DNA from: Vitrella brassicaformis
Lineage: Eukaryota > Sar > Vitrellaceae
Assembly: GCA_001179505.1 (NCBI GenBank)
Contig: CDMY01000280.1
Span: 79,198 to 135,241 of the forward strand
Direction of reading: 5' to 3'
DNA length: 56,044 nucleotides
Positions 11,711-22,599 of this stretch are shown piece by piece; position 1 is the stretch's first letter, and every line of letters starts with the position of its first letter. Below the pieces are notes generated by a model. It ran no database searches, was not told the DNA's origin, and saw only the letters and a program-made list of their open reading frames with translations. The translations under genes were made by a program, and so were the position numbers.

Positions 11711-13008
11711 AGCGAACCAACACAGCTGAGGTGCACCAGCTCCGCGCGCTTCTCTTGTTCCTGCTGGGCTGCATCGAGCTTGCGGTTGATCCTCTCGCGA
11801 GTCTCGGATTCAAGCCATAGTGGCTGTGCCCGGTGGGGGGATACACTCATCCAACAAGGTGGACCGGAGGGGACGTAGAAGAGAAGACATGGATGGAGAG
11901 AGTGGTTGCTATAGCTATGGCTGCGGGAGATCTGGGTGATGTGCATGCGGCCGTCGATGTTTCTGCCGTCGTCTGGCGTACTCGCTTTTTCTGCCAGGCA
12001 CTCTCGCACAGGCTTCATGTTGGATACGGCAATGATTGATGCACATGATTAATGTGCCGCTTCTTGTGCCGGTGACCGTTTTTGCGTGCCTTGTCTGCTT
12101 CTTGTTTATCATTCGTTATCTGTGACAAGTACGGTGGACATCGTAGGGAAATATATATGTCAAAACTCTGTCACACAGCTCTGTGCTCTGATGAATCAAG
12201 ATATGTATTCACACTCATACCAGATATCACCAGTAGTCATGCCACATGCGACTTCAGTAGATACAGCATATTGCACACACGTACGCGTGAACACGCATGT
12301 GAAGACAGGCACATAAGTGGCCACACAGATCGACTCCCAAATGGCCTTGTCTCACCAATGGGCCTGTCTCGCTACATGATACAACCGTTGGAGGCTTCCT
12401 CGGTCTATGTGTCTGTCTATCTGTCTGTCTGCCTGTCTGTCTGTCTGTCTGCCTGTCTGTCTGTCTGTCTGCCTGTCTGCCTGTCTGTCTGTCTGTCTGT
12501 TTGTCTGTCAGCTGCCCAACCCCTGGAGTGTGTACACGTACGACGTGCCTCATGCAGTGATAAATAAGTCGGCTGGACTAGACAGGTGGCTAAGTGGCTA
12601 AATGGTCTGTTGAGCCTGTTTTTTTCCGTCGATTTATGTGTGCTTATTTGTGGTCGCTACGGTCTGGCTGATGACGTGTGTAATGGCGCACACGTCCCGG
12701 CCAACGGTTGGCTCGGTGCGCTGTGTTGTCTGTTAGTTTCTGAGCAGCTGGCACCACGACGAGTGCTGAAACGTTTGTGATGTCCACAGATATTGTTGTG
12801 TGTGCTGACCATCCGTTGATATCCCATCTGGTATACACAGTGTACACGCCATCCATCCATCCATGCATCCGCCATCCATTGTCGGCCATTGACATGCACC
12901 ACAAGCCCCCCAACCGCCCGACAGCCACACACTAAGCAAAGCATCAAAACACAAACACGCACATGAACGCATGCCTGGCGTGCTCATGTATCCATGCATG
13001 TTTGTGGG
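11711..13008. other. Gap between convergent genes
   Basis: 3' flanks of the gene ending at 11710 and of the armadillo gene ending at 13009. It contains the TGTC tetranucleotide array described separately, AT-richer stretches near 12100-12250 and GGAT/CCAT runs near 12850. Open frames here are low-complexity and not supported as genes. Confidence 0.6.
12405..12511. repeat. TGTC/TGCC tetranucleotide array
   Basis: About 105 bp of tandem TGTC units with regularly interspersed TGCC variants, roughly every third to fifth unit. It encodes an artificial Cys/Leu/Ser frame on one strand and a Thr/Asp/Arg/Gln frame on the other. It is a simple-sequence repeat in non-coding DNA. Confidence 0.9.
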
Positions 13009-14921
13009 TCAATCAATGTCGCTGATGTCACTGCCTCCAGCGGATGAGCCCTCGTCCGTGTCTCGCTCCTCGGGGCGCTCCGGCACAGACTGGGGGAAGT
13101 ACGACCTTAGGAGTGCCACACACTGCAGCCACGCCATACGTAAGGGGGGCAGAGTTGTGGCGTGAACGGTTGGCTTCATTGCTGACCCATCGATTGAGCC
13201 CTTCCGTGCCGTGCAGCGCCAGATGTCGCATCTTGGCCACGCCGCCAGCCTGTCGTTTCCCTCCCCATACGCAGAAACCCCATGAGCCAGACCGTCTTGC
13301 CCTCAATTGTGTCTCCTCCCTGCCCTCATGGTGACTGACCTGGTGGACGAGGTCACAGTAGGGGTTGTTTGCGAGGCCGTCGGCCGCCTGCTTCTGCTCA
13401 CCCACACTGCATACACATGGATGGGCGACGACACAGCCACACAATGCATTAATGGGTGCCGCCCCTTGTGCGTGTGATCTATGTGCTGCCTGACAGACCG
13501 CAGAATGCCATCGAGTGTCATCAGCGCCAGTCGGACCTCCGCAGGGTTGTCGCTGTCCAGCACGCCACATAGGGGATCGATGCACCCACACTCAACCACA
13601 TACTCGCCCTGCAGGCCCGTACAAGAGACAGAGACGCGCATCCATCCCTGTTTGTCTCCTTAGCTGAGGATTTACCTGTGCCTGTGATCCCTTTGACGTG
13701 ATGTTGTACAGTGCCAGCGCTGCTTCGCCCTTGCTGCCCGACAGCCGCTCAATCAGGACAGGCACCAAGCCCCCATCGATCACCGACTGAATGGCACCGT
13801 GCAGACCTGCAGGCACACATATACAATGTACCCAAAGATGGGACGCGTTGTATCCCATACCTGTATCTGCGATTGCGGCGACAGTCAATGATGCCTCCTT
13901 GGCGATGAGCGGATTGCCCGACGCCAACATCGCCTTGAGCTGGGCCATGTGCTCCAAAAGGACACCAACAAAATGACGATAGTCCCCACCTGTCAGTCAA
14001 CGAAGTGACAAATGTCAAAGAACTGACTCCATACCATGTGCTCTTCCTGTTCAGCCCTCTGACCCTCGATGAGGCGCCCCAGGAGGCGCCGGGTTGTCCG
14101 CAGGACTAGCGCTTGTACACAGTAGAACCCTAGGTACTCGCAGCGGGACGGCAGCTGTGGCAGGAAGGGGGCAGGTGACGAGACATGGCAGAGCCCAATC
14201 GCATGACCTCCATGAGCAAAGGAAAACCCTGGCTTTCTGCAATATCGAAGACGACACAAAGAGTCAGCAGTGCCATGTGCAGCAGGGCCCTGTCTTGGCC
14301 AGGTGTCTCGACCAGCATCACCAGCACACGCACACACTCTGCCACCAGCCAGAGGGGCAGCAGCGGGTTTCTGCTCAATAGAAGCATCAGCAGCGCAACG
14401 CAGTGCTGGGGGACCCCGATTTGCCTTTTGGTCTTGCTACGCAGCCTCTCCAGCAGTGGCTCAATCACGCCCGTCTCCAGAATGGCTTCGCACGCCGCTG
14501 CCGAGTGACTGGCCATGTGAACCAAGAAGGTGGCAACATGATGCACCAGGGTCAAGTCAGCGCTGGACGCCAAGACCTTGACCAGGACGGGAATAGCATC
14601 GGCGTCCATCAGCGATTGGACGGCAACGCCTTCCGATGCTGAATGGGAAAGCCGTCGGGAGATCTCAGTAGCGGCAAGGATAGCGAACAGCGGCTGTCGG
14701 CTTATGCTTCGCAGCAGCCCGGAGAGGGGCTCACGGCGGAGAGACCATCGAAGGACCGCCGCCACTGCAGCGAATGCCGCCACCACGGCCAGCACCACCA
14801 AGAACACCACGGTGAAGAACCAGCGCGAAAGATACAGAGGAAGGGACCACACGGGCTGCATGTCAGGCCCACCGCGACGAGCGCAACCACAAGGCAGCGG
14901 CGCCATGGCCAGTCCCACCAA
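13009..14921 (-). CDS. Membrane-anchored armadillo-repeat protein
   Basis: Start at 14921 (a second in-frame ATG follows five codons later). Residues about 28-58 form a strong membrane anchor (SRWFFTVVFLVVLAVVAAF). The rest is a series of armadillo-type helical repeats: IPVLVKVLASSADLTLVHHV, LETGVIEPLLERLRS, RVLVMLVETPGQDRALLH in exon 1; LRTTRRLLGRLIEG in exon 2; then MLASGNPLIAKEASLTVAAI, GGLVPVLIERLSGSKGEAAL and CGCIDPLCGVLDSDNPAEVR in later exons. These resemble importin-alpha/ARM repeats with the usual Asn/Pro positions. The last exon (13009 to about 13130) encodes ALLRSYFPQSVPERP and an acidic Ser/Asp tail. An anchor followed by ARM repeats suggests a scaffold held on a membrane surface. 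No autophosphorylation or enzyme domain is visible. Confidence 0.8.
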
Positions 14922-14960
14922 AAACTCATCGTTTCGGAATCGGATGCATCCAATTTACTG

Positions 14961-15024
14961 GGGGCGAGAAAGGGAGACGGCGAGAAAAGGAGGGGGCGAG
15001 AAAGGGAGACGGCGAGAAAAGGAG
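14961..15024. repeat. Exact 32-bp tandem duplication
   Basis: A 32-bp purine-rich unit beginning GGGGCGAGAAAGGGAGACGG occurs twice without mismatch, just upstream of the armadillo gene start. It may lie in that gene's promoter or 5' UTR. Confidence 0.9.
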
Positions 15025-15241
15025 GGGAAAAGTTCCTCCTCAACAACTGTCTGCTCAGGAGTCCGAAGCAAAAGCAAGGAGGACGGACGCTATCGACTGT
15101 GACGACGTTCGGCGCTGGGCGAGTAGAGTTCGACCCGTGGGTGAGCCGACATGTACACGCATGAGAGATGGAGATGACATCGTGTGCCCATGTGTCGTGT
15201 GTGCAGGTGAGTGTACGTGAGTCCTGGGTTCTTCAAAATGG
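15025..15241. other. Intergenic region between divergent genes
   Basis: No supported gene. It separates the minus-strand armadillo gene and the plus-strand AP2-related locus and should hold one or both promoters. Confidence 0.5.
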
Positions 15242-16353
15242 ATGACGGAGCAGATTTGCCGCCCCGCCGAGATATACGCAGACGGAAAAGTCATGCTCGA
15301 CAGACGCAGAAAAAACAGACACAGAATGACACGCATCGGATATGCGTCTATGGCTGCAGTGCTGGAGGGCGGGTACACTCCACAAATGCTCTTTGGAGCG
15401 TCCATTCCGTCAGTCGAGGCCCTCCTCAAGACGATCGCCAGAGACGCCGCACTCACGCCAGAGGCATTCGAGCTGTCGCCCGTCAAAGCATGGACCGGTA
15501 AACCCAGCCATCGCAATGATGATGCTTTCCTTGTATCATCTATTGTATTTGCATCGCTTACCAGGGGGGTTTCCCACCCACAGGGTGTTGCGGGACGATG
15601 GCGACATGAAAAGATGCCCAAATCCATCATGCTCTTCACTCGTGAGAAGGAAATGATCGATCAATTCATATGGATGCCCTTTCTCTGTCTATCGTCAGCT
15701 GGTGAAGAAGCTTCAGCAGCTGTACAAGCGCTTTAGCCCCCTCAATCCTCTCCCCCCGCCCCCGCCAATGCCCAAGACGGAGCCCACACCCACTCCTCCG
15801 CCAGCCACCGCTCCAGAGACGCGACGGACGCACCAAGAAAGCCGAACGGAGCGAACCAGCCGCCAAGCCAAAGCCACCCATCAAGACGGGAGTGTGGTGG
15901 TCCGAGAAATTTCGGGCGTGGGAGGCAAGGTCGTACACGAGATGGACGACCCAAAGCAGAAGGCCAAGTACTTTCATGTCAAGGATCATGGATTCGAGAA
16001 AGCATAGGTACCATAGCCAACATCCCACCCAAGCCAATACATCCTTTCCTCTGCTCTCCTTGTCTTCCCTCATCATGTGTCATCAGATATTGGCCGAAAG
16101 TTTCGTCTCAAGCTAGAGCGGACCGAAAGGGTGGCGACGAAGAAGAGGCTCGAGCTGGAGCACCACAGCGGCTTGGAGGGGGTCACCTTTGAGAACAACG
16201 CGTTGAGGGCCTGCTGGATGGAGGGCGGGAAGAGGAAGCGAAGAAAATTCGACCCGCAAGCTGGGATACGAGGGTGCTAAACAAGCGGCCATCACCCACC
16301 GCCGCCAGATGAAAGAACGGCACCATCCCATTCTCAAGGGCGAGGCCATGTAA
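15242..16353 (+). pseudogene. AP2-domain (ApiAP2-like) gene, apparently decayed
   Basis: A lead exon from about 15242 to 15497 encodes a plausible protein (YASMAAVLEGGYTPQMLFGA, IPSVEALLKTIARD). A short exon with PNPSCSS follows, then LVKKLQQLYKRF and a Pro-rich linker. Two AP2-like domains can then be read only by changing frame. The first needs GVWWSEKFRAWEAR (frame starting near 15889) and then KAKYFHVKDHGFEKA (next frame). The second begins in the exon after 16086 with GVTFENNALRACWMEGGKRK and ends, one frame over, with KLGYEGAKQAAITHRRQM and a TAA at 16353. The stop at 16006, just before the GTACCA donor, is caused by a 2-bp insertion relative to the downstream copy. Intact AP2 domains bind DNA and act as transcription factors in apicomplexans and chromerids. 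Confidence 0.6.
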
Positions 16354-16815
16354 GACAGCGAGCAGGACGAGGACACCGAGGACATGGGCAGTGGCGCCGC
16401 TACTCCAAGACCAACAGGCAAATCGACAAACAACCGGTGCGGTTCAGGAGGGCAAGCGCACCGGGATCGCGATCGTGACCGAGATCGTGAAAGTGACAGC
16501 AGCGCGGACGACAGAGACACAAAGGGCACCGCCACTGGCCGAGGGGTCCATGCGACGGCCATGCAGCGCCGTCTCAGGCGTGAGGTACGACACTACGCCG
16601 AGAGTGATGGCTGTGAAGAGGCTGAAGAGGACGCAGGGCATCACCATTATGCGAGTGGTGGCCGTCGTGGGCGTGGACGGGGCGGAGGGGGGGGAGGGAC
16701 TGCCGCTGCTGCTGCGGCACAAGCTCCAACTATAACAGCGACTGCGACGTTCCGGAGGAGGACGATAAGGACGAGGTTCTGGTGGTCCTCCCGTCGACTC
16801 ATATTCCGCGAAAGA
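16354..16815 (+). other. Low-complexity coding-like stretch between the two AP2 copies
   Basis: A frame running 16384-16815 has Arg/Asp alternation near 16460-16490 and a Gly/Ala-rich section near 16660-16730. It could be a disordered linker of the former AP2 protein or just composition. I see no fold. Confidence 0.3.
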
Positions 16816-16829
16816 TGAGTGTTGCGCGG

Positions 16830-17223
16830 CTAGGGGGTGTGTGGCAAGGTGGTACGAGAAGGGCGACCCCACTCGGATGGCCAAGTACTTTTATGTCAAG
16901 GATCATGGATTCGAGAAAGCAGGTACCATAGCCTAACATCCCACCCACCCAAGCCAATTACATCCTACCTCACTGTCTGAGAACGTCCTACCTCTGCTCT
17001 CCTTGTCTTTCGTCATCATGTATCATCAGATATTGGCCGAAGACCGTCATGAGCTACAGCGGACAGATACGGTGGCGACGAAGAAGGGGCTGGAGAGGGT
17101 CACCTTCGAGAACAACACCTGGAGGGCCTGGGGGATGGAGGGCTGGGGGATGGAGGGCGGGAAGAGGACACGCAAAACCTTTCCTGTGCGTGAGCAGGTG
17201 GCCATCACCCGTGTGTCATGCTG
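16830..17223 (+). pseudogene. Partial tandem copy of the AP2 exons, degenerate
   Basis: This repeats the region 15915-16270: KYFYVKDHGFEKA, the same GTACCATAG intron start, the same TATCATCAG acceptor and then ILAED..., RVTFENNTWRAWGMEG. Here the first-domain end and the donor are intact, but the next exon has a 2-bp net deletion after GGCCGAA that puts a TGA in the expected frame. A short WGMEGG duplication has also arisen, and the C-terminal KLGYEGAK part of the domain is missing. It is a fragment, not a working gene. Confidence 0.6.
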
Positions 17224-17511
17224 AAGATGTACGAGACACAGCTACAGTTGGCTGACTTAAGGCTTATTGTCTGTGTGTCTGTCTGCAGCGATTACAGCCG
17301 TTCAAGAGCAGAGATACTGATGCCATCGCTGTCTACTTTTTATATTCGATGTTTCTTTTTCTGCTGCCGCACACGACTCATATAAAGCACTTTTTGATGG
17401 CACGAGCTGACTGAACAGCTGACCACCTGCAGAGAGATGGATGAGGGCGAGACAAACGATTGGTGTGAAAAAGCATGGACGGTCCGACCACACAAATGGG
17501 TTCACACACGT

Positions 17512-17542
<31 letters not shown>

Positions 17543-18045
17543 TGTGCTTAAATGAAGGCCACACAGGGATGTGAATCTGAGTGCGCGTGTCTCTCTGTGC
17601 AGAAGCACAACTGATTGAAGAGTGTGTGAGCAGGTTCACTCCCTCTCCCCGTGTGTGTCTGCCTGCCTGCCTGCCTGCCTGCCTGTCTCTCAAGTATCTC
17701 CGAGCAGCCAGGCAGAGAGCTGCTCTTGCAGATACATCCACCTAAATGAGCCACTGACTCGGTTTTTGGCACACCAAAGGACCGGGAGAGAGAGAGACTG
17801 TCGGGAAGCGGGTGAGATACAGTGACTAGTGGATGGTTGAGATATGATATTAATTGGTGGGAGGCTCTGCATTGATTGTCAGCAATCTTCGATGTGCATC
17901 GTCGAGTCTCACATTCAGCTGACTGAATGTTGCGTTGTCACGTCATGCACACAAGGGCTCCCATCCAGAAGGTTCCACTCACGAGAGCTGACCATCAATG
18001 ACAGCACAAGAAGACAATTATGATAACTATTTGTCACTAGCATAT
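17224..18045. other. Gap with microsatellites
   Basis: Contains a (CA)n run at 17512-17540 and a short (CTGC) run at 17660-17685. It lies downstream of the AP2 copies and downstream of the minus-strand module gene. No supported gene. Confidence 0.6.
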
Positions 18046-18156
18046 TTATACCTGTCCATCAGCTGTTTCGGCATGCTCTGCCTTGGCGAGGGTCTTCAAT
18101 TCGGCTTCCAAAGCCTTTTCTTCATCCTCTAGCTCATCTATGATTCTCTTTCGTCG
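18046..18156 (-). other. Terminal coiled-coil exon, start of a lost third module
   Basis: Encodes RRKRIIDELEDEEKALEAEL followed by KTLAKAEHAETADGQV and TAA. It matches the linker that begins other modules (DEEKALEA, LKTLAEAV) but stops before the first membrane segment. It is either a fixed terminal exon or the stump of a deleted module. Confidence 0.65.
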
Positions 18157-21100
18157 CTGCAGAAAGACACGGGTATCACACGCATAATTTCCCATCTCGA
18201 CTTGGAACATTTAAATCTTCTCTTACTGAATCTGTAGAAAAAACGTCTGTCTGAGAAATTAGTTTGTCATACTGACGATCCAAGGCATTGGACCGCATTC
18301 CAAGGGCGGCGTAGCGTGGCTGATTGGTGTGTCCGCCGTATTTGTAGTAGTCGTCCGAATGCTGAGCCCCATTGGCTTTGAGGAGGGCAGCGACATCCTT
18401 CAGCTCCGGCTGCATCACCTGCACACACATGGCACGCAGTCAGGCCATGGCATCTCTTCATGCTTATCCCTCCGCTCACCACTTCGTCTAAAGGCGCCAC
18501 GATTAGACCGCCCGGCCGACGCTTGCCAAGGTTGGGGTCTGCTCCGGCTTCCAACAGCAGCTCCACAGTGTCGAATATCCGAGCGGCTCGCGCGCCATCA
18601 GCATCCCACGCCAAGGGGCTGCCGGTCGCTGTCTCGGCCATCACTGCGCGATGAAGCGGCTCGCCGCACGCCATGTTTGGATCTGCGCCATTATCAAGAA
18701 GCGTCTTCACAGCCATCAAAGCATCTGCTGCCCCTTCTTGATAACGGACGAGAAAGAAATCGTACATGTGCTGCCTCATGCTTTTCCACCCCGTGTCTCC
18801 CTTTCGAATTTGATCGATTCGATCGATGAGCTCGGCGTGTTGGAGTCCCGTGAACTCTGTAATCAGCTGACAACTGATGACTGCCACCGTCAGAATGATG
18901 TTGGCAATGGGAAGCAGCTGCAGCTGGTAAGTGGGATAGCAGAGGAAGAGGACATTGCATATCAGGCCGAGAAGGTCTTCGCAGAGTATGCTGCAAAGAC
19001 GATTGCCCCTGGCATTACGATGGCTTCTGGCGTCAACTTTGGCCTCAAGCATGGTAATCAGAGAAGGATAAAGCATAAAGGTCCCTACCAGGGGGGACAA
19101 AAAGTAGAGGCGCCAAGGCCATGTGGGGACTCTCTCGCTGAAGACCGCAATCGAAAAGAATGTAATCCAATCGGTGATGGCATCGACAAGCTCCGAAATC
19201 AGCACATGCAAAAGACCCAATCGGCTGTAATCGGGAAGAATAACATCCGGAAGAAGCTCTCTCGGAATCATGCAGTGGGTCACGATGCCAATAGAAATTT
19301 CAATCACAATGCCGATGAAGAACAGCAAAACAGCCCCCCACCAGAGAAACTCCCCGATCCAGATGAAGATCCACCAAGCAGGAAATGCACCTACCAACCC
19401 GCCCAGCGTCCCGACGCCACACAGAAAGGGGGCCCCCAGATGCAGATAAGGAATTGTGGGGGTATGCTTTTTCAGTGAGGCTGTTATGTTCTGCGCCAGC
19501 TGCTTCTGCACGTGCTCTTGCGAGGCTTCGAAGCCCATGGCTTCGTAGGCTGAGGCGATGGCATTCAGCAGATTCAAAAACAGATTGCAGATGAGTGTGC
19601 CGATAGCACCGGCTCCTGGGTTGGCGCAAAGAATGATCACGACGTTGATGAAGTCGATGCTGTCGTTCAGGACAGAGATGCCGCTCAGCACCGTGATCAC
19701 CCTGACGAGCCACCGAGGAGGGTCGGGCCGGTGGAAGCGAGCGATGATGGGTGCCGTGGGAGACGGCCCTCGCGGGGTCGCTGCCTGAGAGTCCACGCCC
19801 GAGTCAATGAGACAGGAGCGTTCGCCTAATTCGATGTCGCCCGATTGTCCCTTCTTGCGCTGCACCTGAGCGACCGCAAGGCACAGGTCGTCAGCAAATT
19901 GCTCACACAATGATGTCTCCCCTGCGTACCCGTGTGGCATTCATTTGGACGTACTCCAGGCACCATTTGAGGACGAGCAGAGCCGTCGAGACAGCGGCAG
20001 AGGCGAGAAGGAGTCGCTTGCACAGGAGGGGAATGGTGTATTGGGACGGCTCGTTGATGATCATCTCCCAGAAGGAGAACCAGTCGGTCACTGCACATTG
20101 CAATGGGGGCAGAGAGAGAGCAAGATGCGTTATGATGGCGCGAGAGATGGTAAGAGGCCTGCTGTTGCTTACGGGCTGCAAAGGCGCCCAGAAGGATGAG
20201 CATCATGTTCTCTCGGAGGAACACTTGCAGTGATAGTCTGGGCCCTTGGGCCGGGCCCTGGCTGGATGAAGCATCAGCTGTATCGGCACGCACTGCCTTT
20301 AGAGCTTTCTCGCTATTCTCTCGTCGCACTTCAATCAAAATTCTTGTCGCCACGTGTGCATCGCAAATCAGTGCCTTGGATCGCATCAAAAGGGCGGCGT
20401 AGCGTGGCTGATTGGTATGTCCGCCGTATTTATAGTAGTCGTCCGAATGCCGAGCCCCATTGGCTTTGAGGAGGGCGGCGACATGATTCAGCTCAGGCTG
20501 TATTACCTGCACACACATGACACGCAGTCAGGCCGTGTGTGTGAATCTATGTGGCATCCATCTCTTCATGCTTATCACCCCGCTCACCACTTCGTCTAAA
20601 GGCGTCACGACTTGGCCGCCGGCCAGCTGCCGTGTGCCAAGATTGGGGTCTGCCCCGGCCTCCAGCAGCAGCTCCACAGTGTTGAAAATCCGAGCGGCTC
20701 GCGCGCCATCAGCATCCCACGCCAAGGGGCTATCGCCGGTCGCTGTCTCGGCCATCACTGCGCGATGAAGCGGCTCTCCGTTTGCCATGTTTGGATCTGC
20801 GCCACTGTCGACGAGCTCTTTCATGGCCAATAAAGGAGCGTCTCCGTTTCGAATCTGGTCGATTCGATCGATGAGCTCGGCGTGCTGGATGCCGATGTGT
20901 GTTCTAATCAGCTGACAACTGACGACCGCCACCGTCAAAATGATGTTGGCTATGGGGAGCAGCTGCAGCTGGTAAGTGGGATAGCAGAGGAACAGGACAT
21001 TGCATACCAGGCCGAGAAGGCCTTTGCAGAGTATGCTAGAGAGACGATTGCGTCTTGCATCACGATGGCTTCTGGCGTCAACCTTGGCCTCGAGTATTGC

Positions 21101-22443
21101 GATCAGAGACGGGCAAAGGATTGGCCCTCTGGCGTCAATTTTCTGCTCGAGTGTTGCAATTAGAGAAGGGTAAAGGATGAGGGTTTCTGTGGCGGGGCAG
21201 AGAAAGTAGAGGTGCCAGAGCCATGTTGGGACTCTCTCGTTGAATACCGCAATCGTGAAGAAGGTAATCCAGGTGCTGGTTGTATAGACAAGCTCCGCGA
21301 TCAGCAAATGTAAAAGACCCAATCGGCAGTAGTCGAAGAGAAGAACATCCGAAAGAAGCTCCCTCGGAATGAGGCAGTGCGTCACGATACCCATAAAGAG
21401 TCCATAAATTAATTTCGTCAGCATCAGAAAGATGGCAAACCACCAAAAAAGGCGCCCAATCCAGGTCATCCACCAAAGCCACCAAGAATTAGCAAGAAGG
21501 GCGCCGATCAACCCAAAAGGCGCAAAAAGCACGCCGGTCACCCCACAAGGCATAATAAAGACCGCCGGTACAGCGGTAGCCAACATCCGAACGATATCGA
21601 ACAGAACGAGCTCGTCCAACCCTTTGCTTGTGATTTGCGCTAGCTGTTGCATGCGCATTCGCGAGGCTTCGAAGCCCATTGCCTTGTAGGCTGAGGCGAT
21701 GGCATTCAGCAGATTCAAGGAGAGATTGCTGATGAGTATCCCCATCGCGTGGCTTCGGGGGTTGCCGATGGCGCAAAGAATGATCACGACGTTGATGAAG
21801 TCGATGCTGTCGTTGAGGACGGAGATGCCGTTCAGCACCGTGATCATCCTGACGAGCCACCGAGGAGGGTCGGGCCGCTCGAAGCAAGTGATGATGGGTG
21901 CCGTAAGGGATGGCCCCTGCGGGGTCGCTGCCTGAGAGTTCACGCCTGAGTCGATGAGACGGGAGCGTTCGCCTAATTCGATGTCGCCCGATTGTCCCTT
22001 CTTGCGCTGCACCTGAGCGACCGCAAGGCACCAAAGACGTCAGCAAATTGCTCACACAATGATGTCCCCACTGCCTACCAGTGTGGCATTCATTTGGACG
22101 TACTCCAGGCACCATTTGAGGACGAGCAGAGCCGTCGAGACAGCGGCAGAGGCGAGAAGGAGTCGCTTGCACAGAGCCGGAATGGTGTATTGCGACGGCT
22201 CGTCGATGATCATCTCCCAGAAGGAGAACCAGTCGGTCACTGCACATGTGCATTGGGGGCAGAGAGAGAGCAAGATGCGTTATGATGGCGCGAGAGATAG
22301 CAAGGGGCCTGCTGTTGCTTACGTGCCGCGAAGGCGCCCAGAAGGATGAGCATGATATTCTGTCGGAGGAACACTTGCAGTGATAATCGTCTGGGACCTT
22401 GGCTGGTCGAAGCCTGCGACACGGAGGGTTGTCCGCCGGCCAT
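18046..22443 (-). CDS. Two-module polytopic-membrane/ankyrin repeat protein
   Basis: Eight exons: 22443-22323, 22239-22079, 22012-20588, 20506-20173, 20090-19930, 19865-18480, 18418-18227 and 18156-18046. All junctions are GT-AG and all phases fit, giving about 1,296 residues. It begins MAGGQPSVSQAS. Each module has a hydrophobic segment at the end of its first exon (NIMLILLGAFAA), a 161-nt exon with one or two more (LLLASAAVSTALLVLKWCLE), a long exon with about seven more, including the invariant CYPTYQLQLLPIANIIL, and then ankyrin-like repeats (LLEAGADPNLG, LLKANGARHSDDYYKYGG). The 334-nt exon at 20506-20173 carries the ankyrin end of module 1 straight into the start of module 2. The last exon is a charged helix ending in TAA. 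No known family is recognised beyond the ankyrin repeats. Confidence 0.75.
18227..20410 (-). repeat. Module 2 of the minus-strand locus
   Basis: Lacks its own ATG; its first exon is the continuation of module 1's ankyrin exon. It carries the NPGAGAIGTLICNLFLN alternative after the third helix, shared with module 5 of the plus-strand locus. Its last ankyrin exon ends at a GTAAGA donor at 18226 and joins in phase 0 to the terminal coiled-coil exon. Confidence 0.75.
20410..22443 (-). repeat. Module 1 of the minus-strand locus
   Basis: First module, with the starter ATG. Its long exon has the IGNPRSHAMGILISNLSLN type of segment after the third membrane helix, as in most plus-strand modules. It also has an extra stretch of about 15 residues near 21165-21110, where the SLIATLEQKIDA / SLIAILEAKVDA segment is tandemly duplicated. 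The ankyrin linker lacks the KSMRQ..YDFF segment seen in other modules. Confidence 0.75.
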
Positions 22444-22599
22444 TCTTCTCTTCTGCAGTCGGTTTGTGCCTGTTGCTTTGTGCCTTGTTGCCACGATCCT
22501 ATAAATAAGTGGGGGCGACTTGGGGGGCGAGACTGAGGGGCGACGGAGTCTCGGTCTTCCGCGGCCCCCTCGTGAAGGACACCAGGACACATCGCAACA
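22444..22599. promoter_or_regulatory. Shared divergent promoter region
   Basis: 156 bp separate the minus-strand module gene from the plus-strand small gene at 22600. A TATA-like TATAAATAAG lies on the plus strand at 22500, 100 bp before the plus ATG. The first 56 bp next to the module gene (22444-22499) resemble the 55 bp in front of the other module gene (42871-42925). Confidence 0.45.

Noticed and set aside
11581-12018. Minus-strand frame of 145 codons near the end of the small gene
   Set aside because: Partly antisense to the last exon of the plus-strand gene and without convincing composition.
12254-12553. Frame rich in Thr-Asp-Arg-Gln over the TGTC array; also considered as a CRISPR-like array
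   Set aside because: It is a tetranucleotide microsatellite: no constant spacer, no unique spacers, and the protein is an artefact of the repeat.
18651-19478. A 275-codon plus-strand frame over minus module 2
   Set aside because: Antisense shadow; similar shadows occur over other modules because the modules themselves are near-identical.
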